Assembly: GCA_946406115.1 (NCBI GenBank)
Contig: OX291547.1
Location: forward strand, 15,009,001-15,073,000
DNA: 64,000 nucleotides
Reading direction: 5' to 3'
Source of the DNA: Apoda limacodes
Taxonomy: Eukaryota; Arthropoda; Insecta; Lepidoptera; Limacodidae
Shown here: positions 1 to 12,700 of the stretch, piece after piece
Numbering within the stretch: the first letter of the stretch is position 1
How the letters are laid out: the number at the start of each line of letters is the position of its first letter
Translations under genes and position numbers: made by a program
The notes under the pieces: model-generated
The model's database searches: none
Seen by the model: the letters and a program-made list of their open reading frames with translations, nothing else
What the model was told of the DNA's origin: nothing

Positions 1-1852
1 AGGCCTCTAATTATCGTAATTAAATTCTTTGTCATGGAAAATAATATAAAAATACAGAAGTAAATTCTGATAAACCTTTTCGCTGGTTAAATAGTATATT
101 GTAACCTTTGTCCCGTATTTAAAGGCAAAAACGTAGAACTATTAGGCGTTCGGTCGAAAGCTTCGTCTAATTTATCCCGTAGTTACAGCTTTAAAAGACC
201 AATCTGAAAATTATACACTAGATTCATCAAAAAAATCTACCTATTTTACAATGGAAAAATTAAATTTTACTTTTTCAGTTTGTTTAGTCCAGTAAAAAGA
301 AAAGAGAAGCAACGCAACCATTTTAAAGAGATGATTTGTTACTACAATACAGATTTTATTTACAATATAGAGAAGAGTAAAAACCAAGTTATAAATATGA
401 TAGTGAAAGGAAACTGGTCCTTTTAACAAATAAAATATCACACAATACAGTGTAAATACACAACTTAGTAATGTATATTAAAAAAAAGAATACATTCATT
501 GCAATTTGCAATGCAAGTAATCACAATCTAATAATACAACTTATATCTCATTTTTTTTAATTGTCTCATTTTGTAAACAAAATTCAAACCTCCAAAAACA
601 CAAAACTATGATTTAGGATTATAATATGAGAAAGGAGATATTTGCCTTACAGGCCTTTTTATTTGTGCCTATAATGACCATAGTTGTCTCAATTTTGAGG
701 TTAGAATTTTGTTTACAGAATAAGACAGGTAAGAAAAAACAGAGTTTAGACAAATTAAGAGCTAGGCGACAAGTAACATTTTAATATAAGATAGACAAGC
801 ACGTACATAATTATAAAAGTTACAAAATATTAAAAAAAATATCAGAATATTATGGTTACTAAAACTGCCACTTTAGACCGCCAAGGTTTTTTTTATTTAA
901 CTTCGGGAGCTAAACATAAAAAATTAATGACAGTGTAATTAATTAATTTATTTGGCTGTGAACAGGTGCTGTTATTATTTAAAGTTAGAAACAAACTTTT
1001 ATATTTTATTACCTATTTTAAGGTACTAGTCACAAAAACAAAACTATGTTTAAAACAATATAATTTAAAAGTGTGTCAGTTTTATACATACTTCCGTTGC
1101 CGCGAGAGGTACGAAATACCGAGCCGCTCTCTGTCCCCAACTTCGCATTGTCTGTCCCACAAAACAAATGTTAAAATATCGCCTAGCACTTAATAAATAA
1201 ATAATAAGTTAGCGACACCCGCCAATACACAAAAAAAAATGGCACATACCTACTTTATACAAAACTAAAAAAATCTCATCAGTTAGGTACATAAAATGCA
1301 TTCCCCAATCATATTTATTAACAAATTTAGAATACATTTGTTAATAGACACTGTTAACAATCATCTGAATGTATAAATTACACGAGTGTATAAACTGATA
1401 AAAAAATTATTAGAGGTTCATATAACATAAGCTTTACAACATGGAATACACTTCCAGAAATTACGTATAAATATAACATATGTAATGTACAACAAACTTT
1501 TCCGACCCGGTGGTGGTAAAAAAAAATATAGTCGACATATTAAAATCGTGTAAACTAACAACGACACTAGCGACCTAACTCCCAAGGTCAGAAGGTCAGA
1601 AAAGTTTGTTGCACTGTAAATTATGCTTTACGCTTGCTTACAGTGTGGCAGTAGGAAAATAACAGACTGCACATTCCCCCCTTAAAAAAAAATAAAGCGA
1701 TACTTTTTTATCACTGCCAATAAACAATTCTTTGGCATTTGATATTTTTTTTTAATGAGAGGCTGTTTTGTGTTTTCTTTCGTCAAACGATATGAGTTAG
1801 TCACGTATTGTTATGTACGGTGGGTGCTGAACCAACGCGACACGTCGCAAAA
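1..1852 (-). other. pnut: 3' UTR and 3' flank of the septin gene
   Basis: This stretch follows the septin stop codon on the minus strand and is strongly AT-rich, with no convincing reading frame on either strand. AATAAA signals on the minus strand (TTTATT on the plus strand) occur at about 355, 658, 892, 947 and 1314, so the transcript could end at several places. I cannot tell which is used. A MITE copy lies at 1489-1616. The small open frames here are ordinary AT-rich noise. Confidence 0.55.
1489..1616. mobile_element. MITE family A, copy 1
   Basis: The left end, ACAACAAACTTTTCCGACC, is the inverted complement of the right end, GGTCAGAAAAGTTTGTTG. The interior shares CATATTAAAATCGTGT and CGACACTAGCGACC with the copy at 9671-9801. 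It lies in the septin 3' UTR or 3' flank. It is short, non-coding and AT-rich, as expected of a non-autonomous DNA transposon. Confidence 0.75.
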
Positions 1853-1904
1853 TTAGAACAAACCTTTCTTTTTCTTGTCTTTTTTTTCTTTTCCGTCCAT
1901 TGTC
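1853..1904 (-). CDS. pnut: Septin exon 10, Lys-rich C-terminal tail
   Basis: The acceptor is TTTCTTTTGATTTCAG, with a good pyrimidine tract. The exon adds a basic tail, [13 protein letters not shown], then TAA. SEPT7 proteins end in a similar Lys-rich tail with a terminal hydrophobic pair, which supports this exon. The reading frame requires two bases from exon 9, and this decides the exon 9 donor. Confidence 0.85.
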
Positions 1905-3691
1905 CTGAAATCAAAAGAAACATTATAAAAAAATGCATCTACTGTTCATTCGTCGGCAACATATAGCATACTACTAAATGGAATCTAATATCATAGAAAG
2001 CCTTACAAAACTATATATAGAAATCGTGTCATAGATTACCAATAGCAATCTTTGCAAATTAGACAAAGGCGAAAATTCTATTTGACTTTTAACGAAATTT
2101 TTTTTAAGATCCTAGCACCTTCAACCTTGAAAAACAACATAAATAAAATAGGCTTAGTTACATTATTAAAAGTTAAAGAAAAAACTTTTCAGAAGATGCT
2201 AGAACAAAACATCAACCAGAGCATCTTAACTATTAAACCGGAACGTCCCTGTAGGTCGGTCTACCGATAGAACAATTTAAACAACTCTCACATATTTAAA
2301 GTACCAGAAATATATTAGAAACAAACATTTTTCATCTACAAAAAATATAAGTCCAGAGTGTTAACGCTAGCTGTGGGCATTAAGACCCGGTACTCTGACT
2401 ATAAAATTTCAGGATTTACCCGCCCACTTCATATGACAGTTTGAAACACAGCTATCTATTATCACGTGCACTTGAGCGAGACAAAAGACCACAGCGCTGT
2501 TCAGTATAAGTAAACGTAAGCGTCAAATCGGTTTTTAAGTATTTACTTGAAAACTAACTCGATTTTTTAGATTTCAGTAGAAACAGCCATGGACTTTCTA
2601 TATACCTAGCCATTAATATGAATTTTAATGTTTTATGTTAAATGATAGCAGTTTAAAATCAAAAATAAATAAAATTTAGAGGTCTTTTCCAGATGTTTTT
2701 AATTTGCTATCGTGTTTCTGGTAGAACAAGACATTAGGTATATGTTCTTCTACATAGGGTTAAATTTTTAACCTAAAATATTTACTACAAGTATTGATTT
2801 TTTCCATTTTAAAAAGTGTCACTTGGCGTTGGTCAGCCTCTTAAGGTAATTTACAAACAGCCTACCTATTAATTTACGTGTTCGAGCACCTTTTGGTTTT
2901 TGAGCAAGAGATCGTCTTTACAATAAAAAACTCCTTACGTTACCTCCTCAATGAATGAGAATCTATACGATACTTGCATATTGCCTGTACTCACATATGG
3001 TTTCCTACCTGGGCAATCAATGATACCCGCAAAAACAAAATTGTAATATGCCAAAACGCAAAGGAATGGGGCATGATAGGGAAAAAGATTTTTAGATAGA
3101 AAAGAACTGTAAAGAAAAACACTAAAACAAAGAATATTACGGTGACCATCAGGAAACTTAAATGTAAACGAATAAGACATTGTAATCAAAGGAAACGAAA
3201 AATGGTCTTGACACAGTAATGTACTGGTTCACTAGAAATAAAGAAAGGAATAATAGATCACCTAGAAAATGGGTCGATGAAAGACAGAAGCAGGGGGGCG
3301 CATGGACAAGAGTGGCTTGCGACAGAGAAGGATGGGCCTAGTTCAGCGTTAAAAAAAAAGTTTCAGTTTTAGTTCAATACGGGAAACAAGTATATACTGT
3401 CTGAATAAAGGCTGTTATTATTGTTGAGGTTTATACTAACTCCTTGCTGTTGGCCTCTAGAGAGCGCCGCCGCAGCTCGTCGAGCGAGTGGCCTGTCTCA
3501 CGCTCCCAATTGGCGCGTTCAGCGTTCAGAGCACGCTGCCGGTCCTCGAGTTCGCGGGCCTGAGCCTCCAGCGCGCGCCGTGTAGCCTCGTGCCGCCGCG
3601 CCAGCTCCGATTCGGACTCCTTAAGCTTCGCTCGCTTCTCTCGCACTTTCATCTCGAACACCTGCGCAATAACAATATCATGGACGAAACG

Positions 3692-3764
<73 letters not shown>

Positions 3765-6700
3765 CATTTCCAGTAGTTTTTGCCTGCGCCTCCACCCAAG
3801 CTTAATTATATTACACCAAGATAGTTTCTTTTAGCTGTAGCTTTAGTTAGTCCTATGAGGTCCGGTTATTCCCGTGGAACTTTTCCAGGATACATAGTAG
3901 CCTATGTCCTTCTCCGTTCCTTCAACAATCTCTGTACCATGCCAAAAAATCATGTCTCTTAGTTGCTTAGTAGCGACGTTATGCAATAACCAGCAGACTA
4001 TCACTAATAACTTAGTGGACCCAACACACTTAAAACTTAGGGAAAAACAGACTTAAAAGAATACTGCAAATCTCGAAACATTTATATTTGTGTACGTCTT
4101 TAGTGTGGGTGTTCTCTGTGTATATGTATTTATTTACAAAAAAATTATATATATATACACACCGGCACAATTAGCGGAACAGAAAAAAAAGTGAGACTAT
4201 GAGATAATAACGCATATATTTGACGAAAATTTAATTATATATATATATTTATTTCTTGTCTGGTGTCCATAAAACAAGCTTTGCTTAGTTTAGGACCAGA
4301 TGACGCTGTGTAATGTCCAAAAATAATATTATTGTTATATTATTAGTATTGAGAGCTGTGACATCGCATAGGCATTGAAATCGTTCTGTTCACCGAATGT
4401 AAACAAACAATATGGCCGATCACTATTGTGACAGCGCATCTACTGCACTTTTTGGATATTCACATGGAACATAAATTACCCTCATCATCTCGTGTCTTTT
4501 TTCACGACTGAACGGCACACATAACAAAATTTACAAGTTAACAGAAGAGCACTTTACAGATTCTTTTTATTATATACCTGTTCCATTTCACTCTCCATCT
4601 TCTTCATCTTGAGATCGTGTTCTCTCTTTTCCTCTTCCATTTGAGCCAGAGGATTCCTGGGAACAATCGTTTTAAAACAAATAAGCATTTATTTCTAATC
4701 AGTTAAATATAGCAAAACCGAACTAGCCAGAAAGACGATTTTACAAAATATGTGGCACATATCATTCCCTAGTCTAACAAAGTTCATCATGATATCAGAC
4801 CACTGCTGGACATAGGCTTGTCTACAAATGAGCCACTTTGTACAATCCTGCGCCTTAAAAAAGTTATAAGATTTTTTTTTGTAATTAGTGAATTGAATTG
4901 ATGAAACAATAGCAATCTAAAATAGCAAACAAAATCATCACATCATTTACATCAAATCACTAAAATATATCTGACGCGAGCCATCTAAAGAAATGGACAT
5001 CTTAATAAGTTGCCGAAAGGATTAATTATAACATAGCCAGAAATCCGTATAATAGTGTAGTTACTTAAGCGCACTGCAAGATATGTGTTCCTGATAATAA
5101 ACGAAGCATAACAGTTTTTTTTAAATACCAGCCCATATTACAATGATTTGATTGCAATGGTCAGATGTTTAACCAAAACAGAAAATTTATTTATCTATGC
5201 ACAATGTCGCTTTTTAGTTTTTCTATATAAAACAATAAAACAGTTTATATACAACACAGTTATTTAACCAAAACTATATGACTCTAACGTCTCTAACATA
5301 CTACATTAACATAACAGCAATAATTTATCGTCCTTAGTGATATAAGCATCATAACAGAAAAGATGGAAATCTGTGCCACCACACCATGTCAACCCATGCA
5401 ATAATATATATGTTAAACTCCTGGCTATTGATGCATTCCACGCACTCACTTCTTCTGGACAGGATATGAAAAATAATCATAATGAGGCAATTTGAATTTT
5501 GCCATTTTTGAGCATCCACAATACTATAGTATTAATAAAACAGTCAGTATATGTATATTGAATGCTTCAGAAAAAGGCTTCGTCACAAAAATAAATGTAT
5601 AAATGTATTTTGTAAAACATAACTTGTCCAGTCTTGTAATAGGTAACAGAGGTCAGTAAAAAGTAAGAAAAAACTTCGAAAAGCACAATACGTCAATAAC
5701 CAGTGTAAGCACAGTTAAACGTTAAAACATTAAGTTCTAATGACTTACCACACGGTCATGAAACTGTTCATCAGTCCTTGTGGGCACAAACTGAATGCCA
5801 ACACAACCAGAGTTAGCGTACAACACACGAGTGTGCTCAACAAAACTCATAATGGCATAAATACATTCATAAAATTTGGTTAATTGAAGATACACAGTAC
5901 AGTGGACTCATTTCAGGAAATATTAAATCTTTTATTTTCAAATAAAAAAAAATATATATTGATGCGTTAAGGTTTTTAATATCAATGCCATTGTGATATT
6001 GTCAAAATTAGTTAATATTAACACATGGTTATTTCAAAATTATACCCAGTAAAGTAGCACAATACAATTTGATAGATTCTAAGATGACTGGTCTGACAAC
6101 TACATGGATTACATCCAAAATCAGCTTCTAGATCTATATAACCTATTAATGTTTGTAAAATAACTTATCTGCACAAATAAAATACACACAGCGTTTCATT
6201 TAGAGTATTATTAATGTAAGATACAATAAAATTATTAATTTGTCAAGACAATAAGGTAATAAACCAAGTAGCAGACGCTGTGAATTTCTGAAAGGATGAC
6301 ATTTTCAGGAAAGCTAGGGTTCACCGTGACAATAAATAAAAGAAAAGGTTGCCCCAACAGAATAATGGTGGTCAAAATCTACACATCTAAAAGTATCGTT
6401 GTTTTGAACGAGCTTTGTTTGCACATTCCAATGATATATTTTTTTATAGTTTTACGAAAAATAGTTTTTGACTTATCGCCATAAAAGGTCCAAAAACTGT
6501 TCCGAAAATTTTAATGTTACAATAACTTAAAATGAAACGTAGCTACTACGCACAACTCCCGCAATTTTGAACAATCGTGCGGCTATTTTATTTTATCTTC
6601 TGTTGCAAAATAACAAAATTAATTTCAAAGAGACTATTTTTTGAAATAATCCATGTGCCATATAATGTATTGTAAACAATTGTTAACAAAGTATTCCATT

Positions 6701-9700
6701 TCTGCATGCCAAAGCACAAAATGTTCGTAAATAAAAAAAGGGTGCTGTTATCAAGCTTTAAATTTTAGTGAAAACAAATCTAAAATAATGTCACATCGAA
6801 TAATATGTATCAAGAAGAAAAAAGGTGACCAGACATGCAGCAATGAAGATACATCAGACATACGAAATGAACAATATTAGCACAGTTAGCACAAATTAAG
6901 GTGAACCTGAGTCAATTTTCCTCATAAAAGCTGTGTTATATTAAATATCACAAAAAAAAAAATTTCGTTGTTCTAAACTAGTCGCAAATCGCTTTTTACC
7001 ATAGTCACAAAAAGCATATTCATCCATATAATGCCACTAAATTATTAAATAATTTGAGTTTATTTTTTAATTTTTGAAATCAGCAATATTTCTACTTATA
7101 GATATGTTATTCAATGAAGTTTGTATAGGAAAATTTAAATCCGTTTCACCTTAAAAATAAATTGTTTAGAATAATGTACCCATCAGATATCTTTGAAAAA
7201 AAGAATCATGTCAATAATAAAGCATAAATTTGTCTTGTGCCAATAATTTGATTACTACTATTTATATTTAATCGTACCACTAAAACCAAAATGTAACTGT
7301 CTTTTTTTTTCAAAAATTGAAGACAGCCAAAAATGTCTTATGAGTACTAAAAGTCATTCTGGTCACCTTCAATGCGTTAGTTACCTATTAAAACGTTAGT
7401 ACGTATTAATAACAACAACCTTGTATTTGAGGTTGTTAAGAGTCACTCATGCCCATTTATTTAAAATAATATTTATGAAAATATTTTAATAGTTGAAACT
7501 TATTGCATGATAATACTTAAGGACAAAGTTATTTGTAAGGAATATTACAAAATGGTGACCTGCTAGGAAGTTCCGGAAAAGTTTATTATTAGTAGAGACC
7601 TTCCAAAATGGTAATAGAATTGATTTTTATAACACGGTCTAGTTCTGTCAATCACTTGATTAGATATTGTGTGACAAATAATTTTAAAAATTCTTCTTAA
7701 TAAAACTACGAATTAAAAAATGTATGTGTTTGAATATTTTTTGTTAAGTCATAACAGATTACAAAATATATCATATTGATCTTTAGATCGAATCTTAAGA
7801 TACATACTACAATTTGATTTTATTTTATTTTTTAATGTGAACTTTTAACATTGCAAAATGTAATCATTAGTACATTAAAAAATATCACAGGTTGATCTTG
7901 AGATCGATTCCTTTGCAATTTTACGGAATATATACAGATACAATTGAAATACTAGGATTCTTTAAATTTGTACTTTAAACTACTTTCAACACAAAGTAAA
8001 AAATAATTAGGAAATAAGTCAGATTGAATTATCGATTCTATTCATTCGCAAGTTTTCGTAAAATATAAAGACAACTATGCAACATGATCAATGAATTTTA
8101 TGATATGAAGAATCAATACTGAATCACTTACTTGTTAGAATTAATCCGGTGCGGTTTCCCGTCGTGCGACAGACCAGCTAATTTTCTGCAACGGTAGTTC
8201 TCGTAGTGCACAGAACTGGTCACGTCCTTCAAGTCTTGCAAATGTGTTCGAATCACCATGTTTCGAAGAGCAAGGAAGTCGCAGTGTTCTAAGTTTTCCA
8301 CTGGAATTAACAAGAAAAAAAAAATAAAGGCATGTTATATTAAAAATCTATATAATCTCTGGTGGCAACCTTGAGAGAAGACAATGATAGCGATATGTAA
8401 CTGAACTTGCGAGAGCAGTGCAGCAAATCTTAACTCGCTAATAAATTCATAGTTTTTGTTTTACAGTTACAATAGTAAATTTTAAATTAAAAACACATAA
8501 GTACTGCTTTATAATAAGCCTACACAGTAGCAGCTACCCAAACAACATCACATTTCCTACCCTAACTCTAAATTACGTATTCAAAACCAAATTATAGGGG
8601 CTGCCCCTAACTATAAATGTGACAGTTCGTCAAGATGTTTGGACACATTTGACCAAAAAAGAAATGGTCAGTTAGACTGTTCTGATTTTCAGCTGTTCTA
8701 AACAGGAAATCCAAATGAGAATCTCCCCTTATGGACCCTCTTATGTTGGGAGATGGACTAGTGATACAAGAAACCCTAGAAGTTTCTTGACACTCTGGCA
8801 TACTACCATGGTCGTTTTCATACGTTTAAACGGCGAATTCTAAAACCTGACACCTATTGTGTCGTTACTTTACGTTCTAAAAAACTGCCGAATAAGTGAT
8901 TTTAGTAAATACTAAAATATTAATCTGCCATTTGCTTACATATATGCCCTGATGCATACTACTAAAACCTACTAGGTCAGGAAACCTATTCGGTAAAGAT
9001 TATTATTATAGATTATAATGGTGTAGTTAGTGTTTTTTTACTATAAAATTAAGTAAATGTGTTTTTAATTTTATTTCTACTCCTAAAGATATTAAACCTT
9101 TGCAAAAATTTCCATCGCATTCGCTTAGGTATGCTCAGTTTACGGTTTCTATCTTTCTTCTTAGCTTGATACGGAAAGATTGTAATATGTTTTATCTATT
9201 TTACTTTATTTTAAGGGCTAGGAATCACCTTAAGTAATTAGGTAATACTAATTAATAAATAACTAGTTGAGTAAGCTTGAAGGACTAATAATGACTGAAC
9301 CTTGTCCTTGCGAACCCTTGTTTATTTTCTAAAAAATTCTCCCTGAGCACCTAGCCGGGGCAAAGTGACCTTTTTTTCATTATTTTTTATTTCAGTTAAA
9401 AAGCATTTTTTACCTTCAGCAATACCCCATGGGTATTTCCTGCCACGTATTCGCCGTCCGTCTTGTTCTATAACGGTGTTAGCGCCTACGACAGCGAAAG
9501 GCACGCGCGCCCTTAACGTCTTCGTCACATCGGCACCTTCTCCTTCCTCCCCACACCGCTCCGGAAACTCGTAGATCTTGATTTTGTGACCGTTTATTTC
9601 TTTCATTATCTAAAATAAAAACAAGAATTAACTATGAATAATCTGAAAAAACATGAAAAACGGTACAGTATAGTGCAACCAACTTTTCTAACCCAGTGGT

Positions 9701-12700
9701 CAAAATACAAGACTACAGTCGCCATATTAAAATGGTGTCAACTAACACGACACTAGCGACCATACTCGAGGTCAGAAAAGTTTGATGCACTACCATTTCA
9801 CCACAAGCGTTAAAACTGTTACAGTAGGGGAATGAAAAGGTTTGTCATCTTGAAGTCTGTTTTGCTTGCACCGTTGATTCAGTAACCGATATTGGCCATG
9901 AAATATGTTTCCATCTCCACAAATCTGGTTTTTTAGTTTAATCATCTTAATTTTCACCCTTAAAGCCAAATACTAATTTTTATGTATATAAATGATTTAC
10001 AAACAATCTCCTCCTCTCTCTTCTTCCAACCCCTATTTTCCACTTTCAGGGTTGAATTTTGCAAAATCCTTTTTTTAGTGCTTGTCTACGATATAACAGA
10101 AGCCTTTTTTAAATTCAATATATACTTCAATGAATTGTCCGATTTGAATCATTCAAAAAGTAATCTATAGATACTTAAACAGCCACAAATACTCAGTGAT
10201 TTATTTGGTATCAAGGTACGAATATCGTGGTCTAGTTTCTACCGACGCGTTTCTATTCTATTCTATTTTTTAAACATAAGAAAATAGATAATAACTATTA
10301 TATAGGTATCACGAATCTTTTTGTAAATAAGGTATATCATACGCACGCATCTTATAGTTAATTTTCTACATACACCTTGGGATACATTATTGGAGTTTTC
10401 GTAGGGATCCTTAATTTTTTGAAAATAAAATACTATACTTAGAGATAATATAGCATTCTATTGGTCAAAAATTTTTTTTGAAAGCGGTCCATTAGTTTTT
10501 TGAATTTATTCATCACAAACAAAAAAATGTGTGTAAATATGAGAGTACATATGTTAAGAGTTCAAAGGATAAAAAAATAACAAGATGCATCTCAACAGTA
10601 TAAAGATCTTAAAACACAAGAAAAGTTCTAGTATTTAAAAAAGTATACACTATATTAAAGTATACACTATATTAAAGTATACACTATATTACAGTTCTAC
10701 CAACAGTATATTTTGTAGCAATACTTAATCAATTTAGTGAAATGTAAATCATTGTTTTCCCTTATAAGCCATATTCTTAAGCTAACGTAACAAGTAAGTT
10801 TTAAAGCAGTAAGGGTTATGGCAACACGTTTCGTAAAATATCCGTTTTTTTAATATTCAAATCAGAAGTAGGAAGTTGATTACAGCTAATAATGTAAAAT
10901 ATTTTAAGACTGTGCATTTTTATGGGTAGTATATGTTAATCAGAAAGTTTATATAATGACATATGGCTCGATTGATTTTAACACGGTTACTTAACGTGAT
11001 TATACAATGATATTAATCACCTTTTCTTTGAACTCCATACATTCTTCCGGTGTCATCGTATCAGCTTTCGCAATAACTGGTATAATGTTGACTTTATCGC
11101 CAAGTCGCTGCATGAATTCTACATCGAGGGGTTTCAAGCCGTGCCCACTGGGCGCTATGAAGTAAAGGCAGCAATGGACTCGCGTGTCAGGAGGGGCAGC
11201 CTTGCGAGTTACACGGGATTCCGCGTTTAGGAACTCTTCGTATTTTGACTCTACGAAATCGATGATGGGTTGCCAGCTGAAATTAAAAATAGATAAGCAT
11301 ATATTATTTGTTAAAAATAAAATACTCAAGCTCAATATAGGATAGTATTCACGCCGCCATTTTAATGGAATAGTACCAGTTATAATACAAAACAAGCAGA
11401 AGTAATAAAGTACTCTTTTCTGACCAAATTTCATATTCTAAGACACAAATAATCCTTTTTTTTTTATTATTTAATGTCTTATTCTGAAGCCCATTTGCAT
11501 TTTGTCTCGCTTTACAGTCAGCAGAGTTGTAGATATGGTAAGTAGAGACTCAAAGTATACCTAGTAGATAGATCGGATATTCTTTTCTATGGATATATTT
11601 TGATTCAACATATAATTAGTTATATAACTTTTAAAAATGTATATGCAAAAGCGTGCTGGTAACTTAGGTGACTTAAGTTTGTAAAAGTTTGGCACAAATT
11701 TAATAATATAACAAATAAGTAATACATTTTTAAATCATATCACAATTTTTTTCAAAAATAAGCAATTGCAATAAAACCTTTGTAGTGTGAAATATGACGA
11801 GCATGACTTCTGCAGTGGTATATCTGCCTTTTTCACTTCTATCTGAAGCCTACTCATATCTAAGTAATGAATGAAAAATCACATAAACCTACAAAACAAC
11901 TAGAAACTTATGATATCCTAGTAGATCAATCTTACACACAATACACAAACCTGCATAGAATTAAGATATACCTTATAAATTAAATACTTAGGAAATAATC
12001 CTTATTCGTCTGAGACTCCCTGATGGTTGGAATCAGAAGACCATATCCATGGCTTTATCATCAATGTAAATAAGGCAAGAATGTAATCAAAATTTTAACC
12101 AGCCGATATTGTAACTCAATGACTTAATTGGTAGAGCACTTCAACGGATTTTAGTAAAACAGGTTCAAGTCCTGGCTCGAAGTTAAGAGGGCTTAGACAA
12201 GGCTTAGGCTTAGCTTTAGGTTTTCTCTGCATTCAAATCGCTTAAACGGCCAGCATAAGCTGAACTATCCTTAAATGCGTATGTGTAGCGCAACCAGCCT
12301 AACGTGTCAGCGACCGAAGTCGACAAGCAACGTGAAAGCGCACAATAAAGCTTCTATTGCAATGACACAATTTATATACGGTAAGAAATTAGAAATATTT
12401 TTTGTAAGACGGTTATATATTATTTTTAATGTTTTTTTACCGATTTTCAAAAATTTGCTACCCGTCTAAAATAAAGGCTATTTTTAAAATGTATGTATAA
12501 TCTTGTCAAAGCGCTCTTAATCTTATGACTGCCTCTTTGCTTTGAAAACATTTATTTACTACAAAAAAACTTGTTTACCAGTTACTATTGTCGACTGCAT
12601 CACCAAAACCAGGCGTGTCTACGATGGTAAGCGTGAGGTTGACGCCATTTTCCTTGAGTATCACAACGCTTGTCTCCACGCCTACTGTTTTCTTGACCCG

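Noticed and set aside
3431..3799. 122-codon minus-strand frame running through the (TA)n tract
   Set aside because: Only 3441-3661 is septin exon 9; the Tyr-Ile repeats upstream are translation of the microsatellite beyond the splice acceptor.
3488..3805. 105-codon plus-strand frame
   Set aside because: It is antisense to septin exon 9 plus the TA repeat; the exon's GC content suppresses stops.
10641..10691. CRISPR-like repeats
   Set aside because: Units abut without spacers and the genome is eukaryotic; it is a simple tandem repeat.
12112..12190. Functional tRNA gene
   Set aside because: A and B boxes are present but the acceptor, D and anticodon stems do not pair properly, so a SINE head is the better reading.
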